Positions 16,764 through 24,722 of a DNA stretch of 64,000 bases are shown here, piece after piece. Each line of letters begins with the position of its first letter. Position 1 is the stretch's first letter. The DNA comes from Nostoc sp. FACHB-152 (GTDB taxonomy: Bacteria > Cyanobacteriota > Cyanobacteriia > Cyanobacteriales > Nostocaceae): contig NZ_JACJRV010000005.1 of assembly GCF_014697475.1 (NCBI RefSeq), forward strand, positions 170,250-234,249, written 5' to 3'. Both the position numbers and the translations under genes were made by a program. The notes beneath the pieces are model-generated. The model made no database searches. It had not been told where the DNA came from and saw only the letters and a list, made by a program, of their open reading frames with translations.

Positions 16764-18359
16764 ATGGGAAAACAAACATTAGATATATCACCCGTCGGTA
16801 GAGTCGAGGGTGATTTAGATGTTCGCGTCGAGATTGCCGACGGGTATGTAGTTAACGCCTGGACTCACGCCGAACTCTTTCGCGGCTTTGAAATTATCCT
16901 CCGTGGCAAAGACCCCCAAGCTGGATTAATTGTCACACCTCGAATTTGCGGTATTTGCGGTGGTTCTCACCTCACCTCTGCATCGTGGGCATTAGATACC
17001 GCTTGGGGTACAGAAGTCCCACGCAACGCCATCTTAGCCAGAAACCTTGGTCAAATCGTCGAAACTATCCAAAGTATCCCTCGCTACTTTTATGGATTGT
17101 TCGCTATTGACCTAACAAACAAAAACTACCGTAGTAGTCGCTTCTATGATGAAGCGGTCAGACGCTTTTCTGCCTTCACCGGGAAATCTTATGAACTCGG
17201 CGTGACCATTTCCGCCAAACCTGTAGAAATTTACGCACTCTTGGGTGGTCAATGGCCTCACTCTAGTTACATGGTTCCTGGTGGTGTGATGTGCGCCCCT
17301 ACCCTCACCGATATTACCCGCGCCTGGGCAATTTTAGAATATTTCCGCACCAACTGGTTAGAGCCAGTTTGGTTAGGCTGTTCTTTAGAACGCTACGAAG
17401 AAATCCAGACTTACGATGACTTCATGAACTGGTTAGAAGAAGACATTAAACATCGTGAGTCAGACTTAGGCTTTTACTGGCGTATGGGTCTAGATATTGG
17501 TCTAGATAGATATGGTGCAGGTGTTGGTAAATATGTTACTTGGGGTTATTTAGCCCACGAGGATAGATACCAAAAGCCCACCATCGAAGGGCGGAATGCG
17601 GCGATGATTATGAAGAGTGGCGTGTATGATAGTTTCACCGACACTCACACCTTGATGGATCAGTCCTTCGCGCGTGAGAATTTAACTCATTCTTGGTACG
17701 ATGAAGGGACAGCAGATATTCATCCAAGCGATCGCACTACAAAACCCATTGCCAATAATACAAAAGACTTCGACAACGCCTATTCTTGGGCAAGTGCAGT
17801 CTTACACAAAGACTTCGGACGCTTAGAAGCAGGCCCCTTAGCACGTCAGTTGGTAGCGGGTGGTAAGCATGGAGAATCTTGGCAACACCACGACGGGTTT
17901 ATCCTAGACGTGTTTAAAAAGATGGGTGGTGCAAATATTCACGTCCGTCAACTAGCACGAGTCCATGAACTCGTGAAACTGTATCGCCAAGCTGAACGTT
18001 GCTTGCGCGAGTTCAAGTTGAACGACCCTTGGTATATTAAACCCACAGAAAAAGACGGCAAAGGTTGGGGTGGAACTGAAGCGGCGCGGGGTGCTTTGTG
18101 TCACTGGGTAGAGATAGAAGGTGGCAAGATTAAGAACTACCAAGTCATTGCCCCTGGTACTTGGAATATTGGCCCCCGTGACGGTGAAGGTAAACGCGGC
18201 CCGATTGAAGAAGCGTTGGTAGGTACACCTATTGCCGATCCTACTGACCCGGTGGAAGTAGGACACGTTGCGCGTGCTTTTGATTCTTGTTTGGTGTGTA
18301 CAGTTCACGCGCACGATGCGAAGACTGGTGAGGAGTTGGCGCGTTTTCGGACTGCGTAG
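16764..18359 (+). CDS. hupL: HupL, large subunit of the uptake [NiFe]-hydrogenase
   Basis: HupL binds the NiFe(CN)2CO centre and oxidises H2. The 531-residue protein shows the N-terminal ligand pair in RICGICGGSH (Cys62, Cys65), the RVEGDLDVRVE motif, and the C-terminal pair in FDSCLVCTVH (Cys509, Cys512). Cleavage after His515 by a HupW-type protease would remove a 16-residue tail; hupW is not in this window. The C-terminal motif has Ser where the general NiFe pattern has Pro (DPCxxC). The gene is continuous, with no excision element like the one that splits hupL in Anabaena sp. PCC 7120. It is co-transcribed with hupS by spacing and strand. Confidence 0.97.
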   Translation: MGKQTLDISPVGRVEGDLDVRVEIADGYVVNAWTHAELFRGFEIILRGKDPQAGLIVTPRICGICGGSHLTSASWALDTAWGTEVPRNAILARNLGQIVETIQSIPRYFYGLFAIDLTNKNYRSSRFYDEAVRRFSAFTGKSYELGVTISAKPVEIYALLGGQWPHSSYMVPGGVMCAPTLTDITRAWAILEYFRTNWLEPVWLGCSLERYEEIQTYDDFMNWLEEDIKHRESDLGFYWRMGLDIGLDRYGAGVGKYVTWGYLAHEDRYQKPTIEGRNAAMIMKSGVYDSFTDTHTLMDQSFARENLTHSWYDEGTADIHPSDRTTKPIANNTKDFDNAYSWASAVLHKDFGRLEAGPLARQLVAGGKHGESWQHHDGFILDVFKKMGGANIHVRQLARVHELVKLYRQAERCLREFKLNDPWYIKPTEKDGKGWGGTEAARGALCHWVEIEGGKIKNYQVIAPGTWNIGPRDGEGKRGPIEEALVGTPIADPTDPVEVGHVARAFDSCLVCTVHAHDAKTGEELARFRTA

Positions 18360-18363
18360 GTTT

Positions 18364-18569
18364 AAACGCAGAGTGGCGCGAAGGTTAACGCAAAGGTGCG
18401 CGGAGGGTTTTATATGAGTATGGCTAATGGCTAGTTATTTAGTCATTAGCTTATTGAGTGTATGGTTTTATAAGTAATAAGCAATCAGATAATATTAACT
18501 CAACTTATAATAATTCTCGATATTTCTGTTGTAATATTTTTATATATCTGTAGTTAATAACTAACTTAT
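18364..18569. repeat. Spacer after hupL with a CGCAGAG/AACGCAAAGG dispersed repeat
   Basis: Bases 18364-18404 carry a member of the TTTGCG/CTCTGCG repeat family in reverse orientation. The remainder is AT-rich with no gene. No clear rho-independent terminator was found after hupL. Confidence 0.5.
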
Positions 18570-19757
18570 TCAAAACCAACTCTTTTTACTGGTAACATAG
18601 GTGTTCACAAAATCTTGATCAGACTTTGTTAGATAAAGTATGCCCTCGATAATGCTAATAATAGCTATGATAAATGCGCCATAACCAAAAGTAAAAAGCG
18701 ATAAACTCAGCATAATCAAGCCTTCTTGAGTGTAACCCAAAATAAATTTGTGAATGCCAAATGTTCCTAGCAGTATTGCAAGAACTCCAGCCTGTAGTTT
18801 TTTCTCAGCCCCTGGAATATAAAAATTTTTAATTATTTCTGAATTTATTTTGGTTGGATTTGAATTTAAATGTGGCATCTTTGTATAATAAGATGATTGA
18901 TTTATTATTTCTAATTTTTTTAGCTTAAGAGTTTCTAAATCAACGGGATTATTTAAAATTTCATCCAATTGATCAGTTAGTTCACCCGCTTTTATCCACA
19001 GTACAGAAAGTACGGTATCAAAGTCGTATGATTCCTGACTTATTGAGATAGGTTTTGTAGGGGTATTAGGAAATTCACTTGAGATAAATCTACCTATAGG
19101 TTCGTTTAATGCTATTCCTGCAAGTGTTCCAAAACCAATTAAAAAAGCATCGCCTAAGCTTGAGCGTTTAACTTTTAGACTCAAACATTCAAGTGATATC
19201 TCATAGTAAAGCATAATTTTATTGATTAATTCTGTTAAGTAAGAACATACTTTGCTATCAGGAGAACGTTCAAACTTTTGAACTGCTAATTTTGCCATAC
19301 CTAAAACAGGCGGTAAATCATTGTAACTAATACCAATAGATGTTCTAGCCTTTAAATTCATAAACTGCTCTAGAACGTCTTTTGCAAGGTTAGTTTGTAG
19401 TTGATTTTTATTTCCATTACTTTCGTCAAATGTGAAAATTTCGTCATTCCTTACTTTTCCAGCCAATTCAAGCTCTTGATTCCACGCAGGAAATTCATCA
19501 CCTAAGCATTTTCCGTAGATATTAACTCTCTCAATCAGGCTAGTTTCTAAACCTATAATTCCCTTACGAATAAATGTAACCAAAGCTTGTTGATCTGGCA
19601 CTTGAGCAGATTCCAGCATAATTTGCAAACAACCATCCTTAAATGCTGCTTTTGCAATAATATTTTTGGATTTGAGGGAGTGGTTCATCAATGCTGCAAT
19701 AGCCTTCGGATCACCTTGCTTGGCAAGTTGTAGAAGCTTAGGTTGTGTGTTAGTCAT
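18570..19757 (-). CDS. TM2-domain membrane protein with cyanobacterial N-terminal domain
   Basis: This 395-residue protein has three parts. The N-terminal part (LLQLAKQGDPKAIAALMNHS to about residue 95) resembles a short domain seen at the start of many unrelated cyanobacterial proteins. A variable middle follows. The C-terminus is a TM2 domain with two membrane helices (GVLAILLGTFGIHKFILGYT and the next, rich in Gly/Phe/Tyr). The TM2 segment has the typical G-x-F-G-x-H-x-F-Y-like core, here GTFGIHKFILG. The function of this combination is unknown. It is convergent with hupL and followed upstream by broken toxin-antitoxin remnants. Confidence 0.8.
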   Translation of the reverse strand: MTNTQPKLLQLAKQGDPKAIAALMNHSLKSKNIIAKAAFKDGCLQIMLESAQVPDQQALVTFIRKGIIGLETSLIERVNIYGKCLGDEFPAWNQELELAGKVRNDEIFTFDESNGNKNQLQTNLAKDVLEQFMNLKARTSIGISYNDLPPVLGMAKLAVQKFERSPDSKVCSYLTELINKIMLYYEISLECLSLKVKRSSLGDAFLIGFGTLAGIALNEPIGRFISSEFPNTPTKPISISQESYDFDTVLSVLWIKAGELTDQLDEILNNPVDLETLKLKKLEIINQSSYYTKMPHLNSNPTKINSEIIKNFYIPGAEKKLQAGVLAILLGTFGIHKFILGYTQEGLIMLSLSLFTFGYGAFIIAIISIIEGILYLTKSDQDFVNTYVTSKKSWF

Positions 19758-19987
19758 AGCTATTTTAGGGAAAAGTAGTAAAGTTCTTACTTCAGAATTC
19801 CCAAATTTAGTTTACTAATCCCGCATCGACAGATAAAACTTTGTGTTGGCTAAAAGTGATAGCTTTGAACACTCATAAGCGAGATCGCTCCCCCAACGCA
19901 AAGAGCTATTAATAGAATTTGACAGCCATAATTAGAAGCGATCGCATACAATCACCACAGGCGACCATATCCATAACAAAGTAATAC

Positions 19988-20281
19988 CTAATCTCTGCGA
20001 CTTTTCCAATATCCTGACTCTCGGCTACAGTGCATAACTGCCAAAATCAGAATGTAATCTTGTTCAATTGTGTAAAGAATGCCATACGGAAATTTACGTG
20101 CCAAACATCGCCGAACGTCTTCATTAACTACGCTCTAACGATAAGGAGACTCTCTAATCTGATAAACTGCATCCTCAACAGCATTAATAAATGCTTGGGC
20201 TACCTCAGTATGCTGTTCTGCGTAATACTGGACGGCTTCTGCATATTCGGTCAGTGCTTCAGGGTGAAATACATATTTCAT
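19988..20281 (-). pseudogene. RelE/ParE-type toxin broken by an in-frame stop codon
   Basis: Reading the minus strand from ATG 20281 gives MKYVFHPEALTEYAEAVQYY, a typical RelE/ParE start. The frame stays open to QIRESPYR, meets TAG at codon 49 (20135-20137), then resumes in the same frame with SVVNEDVRRCLARKFPYGI, TIEQDYILILAVMHCSRE and a terminal stop at 19988. The stop probably replaces the Trp (TGG) usual after SPYR, so one base change would explain it. The ATG overlaps the antitoxin stop as TAATG, showing an original two-gene operon. The toxin would be a truncated 48-residue peptide and is presumed dead. Confidence 0.85.
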
Positions 20282-20508
20282 TACTCAAGCAGCCGCCTTA
20301 CTTGAGCTAAAGCTTCATCTCCTGGTATAGATTGTACAGAGCCACTTCTAATCTCATCTCGTCGCATCTTTGCTTCACTAGTCCAAGCAGCTTGGATAGT
20401 GGGATCTGTATCGAACTCCAGACTTTCTATAATCTTTTCTGCCAAAAATACCCTTGATGCACTAGGCAAAGATAAAATTTCTTCTGTTAGTTGCTCAATT
20501 GACAGCAT
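20281..20508 (-). CDS. Antitoxin of a type II addiction module (partner of a broken RelE/ParE toxin)
   Basis: This 75-residue protein matches small addiction-module antitoxins: SIEQLTEEILSLPSASRVFLAEKIIESLE, then PTIQAAWTSEAKMRRDEIRS and SIPGDEALAQVRRLL. The family binds its toxin with the C-terminal half. Its stop overlaps the toxin ATG (TAATG), which implies translational coupling. It is intact while its toxin carries a nonsense mutation, so it persists as a solitary antitoxin. A second cassette of the same design lies 1.4 kb away (21603-21910). Confidence 0.85.
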   Translation of the reverse strand: MLSIEQLTEEILSLPSASRVFLAEKIIESLEFDTDPTIQAAWTSEAKMRRDEIRSGSVQSIPGDEALAQVRRLLE

Positions 20509-20672
20509 AGCTTGTTACAGAAATCTGAATCTTGCTTTCATTTTAACCATAATCTAACATGGCAGTAACATAAACCGTTTGTCATGACTCAAGTGTTAAA
20601 TAACAGCGATCTCTTCGGTGGGATTTACCAATGCACAAAATCTCTACAGGCGATCGCTCCTTTAAAATTGAG

Positions 20673-21353
20673 CTACTTTCCAAAAGCTATACCAACAAAC
20701 ATATTAATCAACGCTTTACTAAAAAATAGCCAAACTAACCAAAATCCAATATGAATAATTACTATCATCCAAAACACGAATTGATAAGAGACTTTGCTAC
20801 TTTTGTGATGTAATTTCCATTGACCAACAAACCCACCTAACCAACCACCCATAAATTCACATAAATGTAATTTACTTTCTGAAACTCTCCATCGCTTTTG
20901 TTTGGCACGAGATTTATCGTCAGCGTACAGTGCAAAGGTAATTACACTCATAACTGGATAAACTATTAAAGGAAGTGGGTTGCCAGTAGTTATGGCAAAA
21001 TGAATTGCACCCAACACAGGTATTACAGATAAAAGTAATGTCCGTGATACTGATGATGAATATTTAACTCCAGGCTTGGATGTATACTTAATCGATTTTG
21101 TAGAAGATGAGGGATTAGATATAAGTTTTGATGTACTCTCTTCTAGAGAAGCATGACACGCGCGCACCTTGCCATCTTTCTCAAGTGCGAGTTGATAACA
21201 AATAACATCACCCACTTCGGGACGACGGTTAAGATTTTGAAATGCTGAGATGTGAATAAAGACTTCTTGGTTGCTACCACTGGGTTGTATAAAACCAAAA
21301 CCTCGATCATCTTTCCACTTGGTTAGTTGCCCCTTGTGCAGAATAGGTTTCAT
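20673..21353 (-). CDS. Cold-shock domain plus DUF1294 membrane protein
   Basis: This 226-residue protein joins an N-terminal cold-shock nucleic-acid-binding domain (GQLTKWKDDRGFGFIQP with the RNP1-like GFGFI, then EVFIHISAF as RNP2-like) to a C-terminal DUF1294 membrane domain. The latter has hydrophobic helices (VIPVLGAIHFAITTGNPLPLIVYPV), the DKSRAKQKRWRVSESKLHL loop and GGWLGGFVGQWKLHHKSSKVSY. The combination is common in bacteria; the role of DUF1294 is unknown. The gene stands alone between two decayed toxin-antitoxin cassettes. A CAT (ATG) at 21353 starts right at the conserved N-terminus. Confidence 0.9.
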   Translation of the reverse strand: MKPILHKGQLTKWKDDRGFGFIQPSGSNQEVFIHISAFQNLNRRPEVGDVICYQLALEKDGKVRACHASLEESTSKLISNPSSSTKSIKYTSKPGVKYSSSVSRTLLLSVIPVLGAIHFAITTGNPLPLIVYPVMSVITFALYADDKSRAKQKRWRVSESKLHLCEFMGGWLGGFVGQWKLHHKSSKVSYQFVFWMIVIIHIGFWLVWLFFSKALINMFVGIAFGK

Positions 21354-21602
21354 GAATAAGTTGTATATCTATACTTACTTTATAGTTTGCCCCTGTTTAA
21401 ATGGAATTGATAGGTGTATAAATATTTAGTTAGTCAGTTCACTTATATTGTTAAATACTCTTGACATCGCCTACAACGGTGTATCTCTCTTTACTATCCC
21501 AGACAGCACAACCAGCAAGTAGTATATTTTGATAGTTTTAACTAAAAGCGATGGCTACGCCAACGTCATTAGCGAGTTTACGAGCGTCAGACGAACGCCG
21601 CA
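21354..21602. other. Spacer with small dispersed repeat at its right end
   Basis: No gene was seen. From about 21548 to 21602 a GC-rich dispersed-repeat-like stretch (GCGATGGCTACGCCAACGTC and following) directly abuts the broken end of the toxin fragment that ends at 21603. Confidence 0.5.
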
Positions 21603-21689
21603 TCAATTAATTTTCAACTTTTCATACCAACTATAAGCCTCATCAAGTTCATCACGAACTTCTGGACGAAATACTAAAACATAGTCCAT
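21603..21689 (-). pseudogene. Truncated RelE/ParE-type toxin fragment
   Basis: Minus-strand translation from ATG 21689 gives MDYVLVFRPEVRDELDEAY followed by SWYEKLKIN and a stop at 21603, only 28 residues. The sequence is clearly the N-terminal strand and first helix of a RelE/ParE toxin (about 95 residues when whole). The homology ends where a GC-rich dispersed-repeat-like sequence begins, so an insertion or deletion has removed the rest. Its ATG overlaps the antitoxin stop as TAATG. Confidence 0.8.
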
Positions 21690-21910
21690 TATTCTCTTTT
21701 AATCGAAGCTTTTATTTCTTCCCATGTCATTACATTATCTGGATTAGCTTCATAATCATTAATGCGACGATCAAGTTCTTGTTTTTGTGTCTCTGTAATA
21801 TAGGGGTAAGCCTGTTCTGCTGCAATGCTATCCCAAATGGCTTGCACAAGACGAATGCGTTCTTCAATACTGAGCGTTTTAATTTCATTTAAAGTGACTG
21901 TAATATCCAT
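21689..21910 (-). CDS. Addiction-module antitoxin next to a truncated toxin
   Basis: This protein of about 73 residues (MDITVTLNEIKTLSIEERIR, then LVQAIWDSIAAEQAYPYITE, a KQELDRRINDYEANPDNVMT stretch and WEEIKASIKRE) is a typical small antitoxin of the addiction-module family. The start could be ATG 21910 or ATG 21916; a longer frame to 21979 adds a hydrophobic leader that does not fit the family. The stop overlaps the toxin ATG. The toxin is reduced to 28 codons, so the module is inactive. Confidence 0.8.
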   Translation of the reverse strand: MDITVTLNEIKTLSIEERIRLVQAIWDSIAAEQAYPYITETQKQELDRRINDYEANPDNVMTWEEIKASIKRE

Positions 21911-22023
21911 GCTCATCAAACCAAAGGGAAACGCTACGCAATATTTTAGCAAATAGAGTGGAAGTAGAAAGATAATCATTGACCTTTGAAGAGAAAAGCC
22001 ATCATTTAAAAACAGACATTATT

Positions 22024-22719
22024 TTATTTATTCTTTTCTAAACTGCGTAGCCGATCGCGATCGCACAATTTAACTGTGGTACCATTCATCTCAATTATTC
22101 CTTCTTGACTGAATTTATAAAAGGTACGTGAGAGGGTTTCGGGAATTGTGCCTAGTAATGCGGCGAGTTGTCCTTTAGGTAAATCTAACTCGAAGACATC
22201 AGCATGGCCTCTGCGATCGCTTAATTTTAATAAGTAGTGTGCTAACCTTTCCGGGACTTCTTTAAACGACAGAGTATCAACTAAATGGGTTAATTTTCGC
22301 AGATGTCGGGCAAAAGTTCCTAAGATGGCAAGGGCGAGGGCTGGATGTTCCTGCAAAACTAGCAAAAATGCTGTCCTGGGGATAAATACCACTTCGGAAT
22401 TTTCTAACGCCGCAGCTGAGGCGGGGAAATTTCCCCCATCAAAGGTAGGAACTTCGGCAAAATAATCTTCAGACCCAAATATATGGAAAATTTGTTCTTT
22501 GCCACCGTTGGCTACTTTAAAAATTTTAATTCTGCCGGATTTAATAATAAATAATCCTGTGCCTTCATCTCCTTCCCAAAACAGGGTTGCACCTTTTTTA
22601 TAAGTTTGGGGAATGGCAATATTGGCTAGGGCTTGCAATTGCTCATCTAACATATTTTGAAAAATCGATGTGCTTTGCAAAAACTTTTTAACTTCTAAGA
22701 CTCGTTCGCTTACAGCCAT
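22024..22719 (-). CDS. Crp/Fnr-family transcriptional regulator divergent from hcp
   Basis: This 231-residue protein has a cyclic-nucleotide-binding-like sensor domain (TYKKGATLFWEGDEGTGLFI, then FIIKSGRIKIFKV), a long dimer helix and a Crp-type helix-turn-helix (LPKGQLAALLGTIPETLSRT). The recognition helix contains ETLSR, the E-xx-SR pattern by which FNR-type proteins read TTGA...TCAA half-sites. Only one cysteine is present, so it cannot bind an FNR-type 4Fe-4S cluster; a heme- or NO-responsive DNR/NnrR-like sensor is the better guess. It diverges from hcp, whose promoter carries a fitting box at 22895-22908. Confidence 0.88.
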   Translation of the reverse strand: MAVSERVLEVKKFLQSTSIFQNMLDEQLQALANIAIPQTYKKGATLFWEGDEGTGLFIIKSGRIKIFKVANGGKEQIFHIFGSEDYFAEVPTFDGGNFPASAAALENSEVVFIPRTAFLLVLQEHPALALAILGTFARHLRKLTHLVDTLSFKEVPERLAHYLLKLSDRRGHADVFELDLPKGQLAALLGTIPETLSRTFYKFSQEGIIEMNGTTVKLCDRDRLRSLEKNK

Positions 22720-22740
22720 GAGGTTTTGATTTGGTAAGGT

Positions 22741-22779
22741 TTTTAAACGCTGAGGTGCGCTGAGGTAAACGCAGAGGTA
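22741..22779. repeat. Dispersed CGCTGAGGT/CGCAGAGGT repeat
   Basis: AACGCTGAGGTGCGCTGAGG and the following bases lie just upstream of the Crp/Fnr regulator start and belong to the CTCTGCG-type spacer family in reverse orientation. Confidence 0.5.
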
Positions 22780-22894
22780 CTTAGTTAATTTTAGCGAGGG
22801 TCAAATTTTTAGCAGTCGAAGCAAAGGTTAGGACAAAAATCATCAAACCTGTAACCTGTCCCCTGCTATAAGTTAAGAAAGTTTACCTTGGTTT

Positions 22895-22908
22895 TTGACT
22901 TAGATCAA
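22895..22908 (+). promoter_or_regulatory. FNR/DNR-type operator upstream of hcp
   Basis: The sequence TTGACTTAGATCAA differs from the FNR/DNR consensus TTGAT-N4-ATCAA at one base. It is centred near 22901.5. A possible -10 element TACTCT lies at 22931-22936, which would place transcription start near 22943 and the box centre at about -41.5, the classical activator position. GGAG at 22952-22955 is the ribosome site of hcp (ATG 22965). Confidence 0.75.
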
Positions 22909-22964
22909 GGATTTGCCGAAAGGGGGTGAATACTCTGGAAGTATCAAGATTGGAGTGATGAATC

Positions 22965-24623
22965 ATGTTCTGTAATCAGTGTGAACAAACAACCCGTGGC
23001 GATGTCTGTCATCAGTGGGGAGCCTGCGGTAAAAGTCCTGAAGTTGATGCGTTACAAGATTTATTGGTGCATTGTTTGCGCGGGTTATCACAGGTGGCGT
23101 TGCAAGCAAAATCTCTAGGAATTGCCACACGAGATACAGATGAGTTTACCTGTGAGATGGTGTTTTCCACACTGACGAACGTGAATTTCTCGGAGGATGA
23201 TTTTATTGGGTTTGTTAATCATGCGATCGCATTACGTGAAAGTCTGAAGTTACAAATTCAAGCAACAGGTAATCCAGTTGTTGAGTCTGCTATCAACCTT
23301 TTTCAACCTGCAAGCACTCCGCAGCAACGAATTCAGCAAGGCAAAGATTTAGAGTTTGAGTTTATTAGTCAGTCGGCTAAGAATGTAGATATTTTCTCAC
23401 TTAAGCTGACAGTATTATATGGACTTAAGGGCGTTGCAGCTTATGCGTTCCATGCGTCTGAACTGGATCAACACGATGAAAATTTATATGTATTTTTCCA
23501 TGAAGTTCTAGCTGAGTTAGATGCCCAAGATAAGAGTCTGCAAGATTGGGTTGGTTTGGCGTTGAAAGTTGGGCAGATGAACTTAAAAGCAATGGAACTG
23601 CTTGATGCTGGTAATACTACAACTTTTGGACATCCTACACCGACCGTTGTCAAACTTGGTACTACATCTGGCAAAGCAATTTTGGTGTCAGGACATGATT
23701 TGCTTCACTTGAAAGCTATCCTAGAGCAAACCGCAGGAACAGGCATTAAGGTGTATACTCACGGGGAATTGCTGCCTGCACATGGCTATCCTCTGCTAAA
23801 ACAAACTTATCCTCACCTTTACGGACACTACGGTACGGCATGGCAAAACCAAACCCATGAGTTTGAAAAGTTCCCTGGCGCAATTATCATGACGACAAAT
23901 TGCCTCATGCCTCCCCATCAATCTTACAAAGACAAAGTGTTTACTTTGGGGCCTGTGGGTTATCCTGGTTTGCAACACATCAGCATTCGTGATATTTCAC
24001 TTGCAATTCAGAAGGCATTGGAATTGCCTGGATTTACTGAAGAATGCGAAGGGCTACGCCCCGCCGGAGGCGAACGCGGTACTGTAACTACAGGTTTCGC
24101 TCGTAATGCAGTGTTGGGTGTGGCAGATCATGTGGTTGACGCTGTGAAGCAAGGCCAGATTCGGCACTTTTTCTTAATTGGTGGTTGCGATGGTGCTAAA
24201 CCCGGACGTAATTATTACACCGAGTTAGTAGAACAGATGCCAGATGATTGCGTAGTGTTAACCTTGGGTTGTGGCAAGTTCCGCTTCTTCGACAAGAATC
24301 TCGGTGACATCGGCGGTATTCCTCGCCTGTTGGATGTTGGACAATGTAACGATACTTATTCAGCGATTCAAATTGCTGTGGCTTTAGCAGATGCCTTTGG
24401 TGTTAGTATCAATCAACTACCATTATCGTTGGTGTTGTCTTGGTATGAACAAAAAGCGATCGCAGTTTTGCTAACACTGTTTTATCTCGGTATCCAAAAT
24501 GTTCGCATTGGCCCAACATTACCAGCTTTCCTTACTCCTAATGTTGTCAAATTACTCTCAGAAAACTTCAATCTTAAACTTATCACCACTCCAGAACAAG
24601 ATTTAGCAGCTTGTCTTGGCTAA
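22965..24623 (+). CDS. hcp: Hcp, hybrid-cluster protein (hydroxylamine / NO reductase)
   Basis: Hcp holds a 4Fe-4S cluster and the hybrid 4Fe-2O-2S cluster; the family reduces hydroxylamine in vitro and acts in nitric-oxide stress. The 552-residue protein begins MFCNQCEQTTRGDVCHQWGA with the N-terminal cysteine cluster. It contains the hybrid-cluster segments (GHDLLHLKAILEQTAGTGIK, then ITTNCLMP-like MTTNCLMPP, LGCGKFRFF, DVGQCNDTYSA). Near residues 361-372 a small dispersed repeat adds about 11 residues (CEGLRPAGGERG) without breaking the frame. It has a good ribosome site (GGAG) and is probably activated by the divergent Crp/Fnr regulator. Confidence 0.95.
   Translation: MFCNQCEQTTRGDVCHQWGACGKSPEVDALQDLLVHCLRGLSQVALQAKSLGIATRDTDEFTCEMVFSTLTNVNFSEDDFIGFVNHAIALRESLKLQIQATGNPVVESAINLFQPASTPQQRIQQGKDLEFEFISQSAKNVDIFSLKLTVLYGLKGVAAYAFHASELDQHDENLYVFFHEVLAELDAQDKSLQDWVGLALKVGQMNLKAMELLDAGNTTTFGHPTPTVVKLGTTSGKAILVSGHDLLHLKAILEQTAGTGIKVYTHGELLPAHGYPLLKQTYPHLYGHYGTAWQNQTHEFEKFPGAIIMTTNCLMPPHQSYKDKVFTLGPVGYPGLQHISIRDISLAIQKALELPGFTEECEGLRPAGGERGTVTTGFARNAVLGVADHVVDAVKQGQIRHFFLIGGCDGAKPGRNYYTELVEQMPDDCVVLTLGCGKFRFFDKNLGDIGGIPRLLDVGQCNDTYSAIQIAVALADAFGVSINQLPLSLVLSWYEQKAIAVLLTLFYLGIQNVRIGPTLPAFLTPNVVKLLSENFNLKLITTPEQDLAACLG
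24046..24079. repeat. Small dispersed GC-rich repeat inserted in hcp
   Basis: GCGAAGGGCTACGCCCCGCC and the following bases form a GC-rich palindromic unit within the hcp reading frame. Its style matches the spacer repeats at 57480-57512 and 57588-57612, and it encodes the extra residues CEGLRPAGGERG. Confidence 0.7.
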
Positions 24624-24658
24624 ATTCCTTATTTCGAGACAATAGCATGGGAAAATAC

Positions 24659-24687
24659 AAGGCTGGTCATAATTGTGACCAACCTTT
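24659..24687 (+). terminator. Rho-independent terminator of hcp
   Basis: The stem AAGGCTGGTCA / TGACCAACCTT (one mismatch, loop TAATTG) ends in TTTTT. It lies 36 bases after the hcp stop and covers the GTG at 24675, which argues against that codon as the start of the next gene. Confidence 0.75.
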
Positions 24688-24722
24688 TTGCTTTCTCTAC
24701 TCCCAAACAAGAACAAGGACTA

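Noticed and set aside
20030..20305. Plus-strand frame over the toxin region
   Set aside because: The minus strand reads a RelE/ParE sequence on both sides of one stop codon, so the plus frame is a shadow.
24675..24722. GTG 24675 as start of the EgtD-like gene
   Set aside because: It lies within the hcp terminator hairpin; ATG 24723 has a ribosome site.
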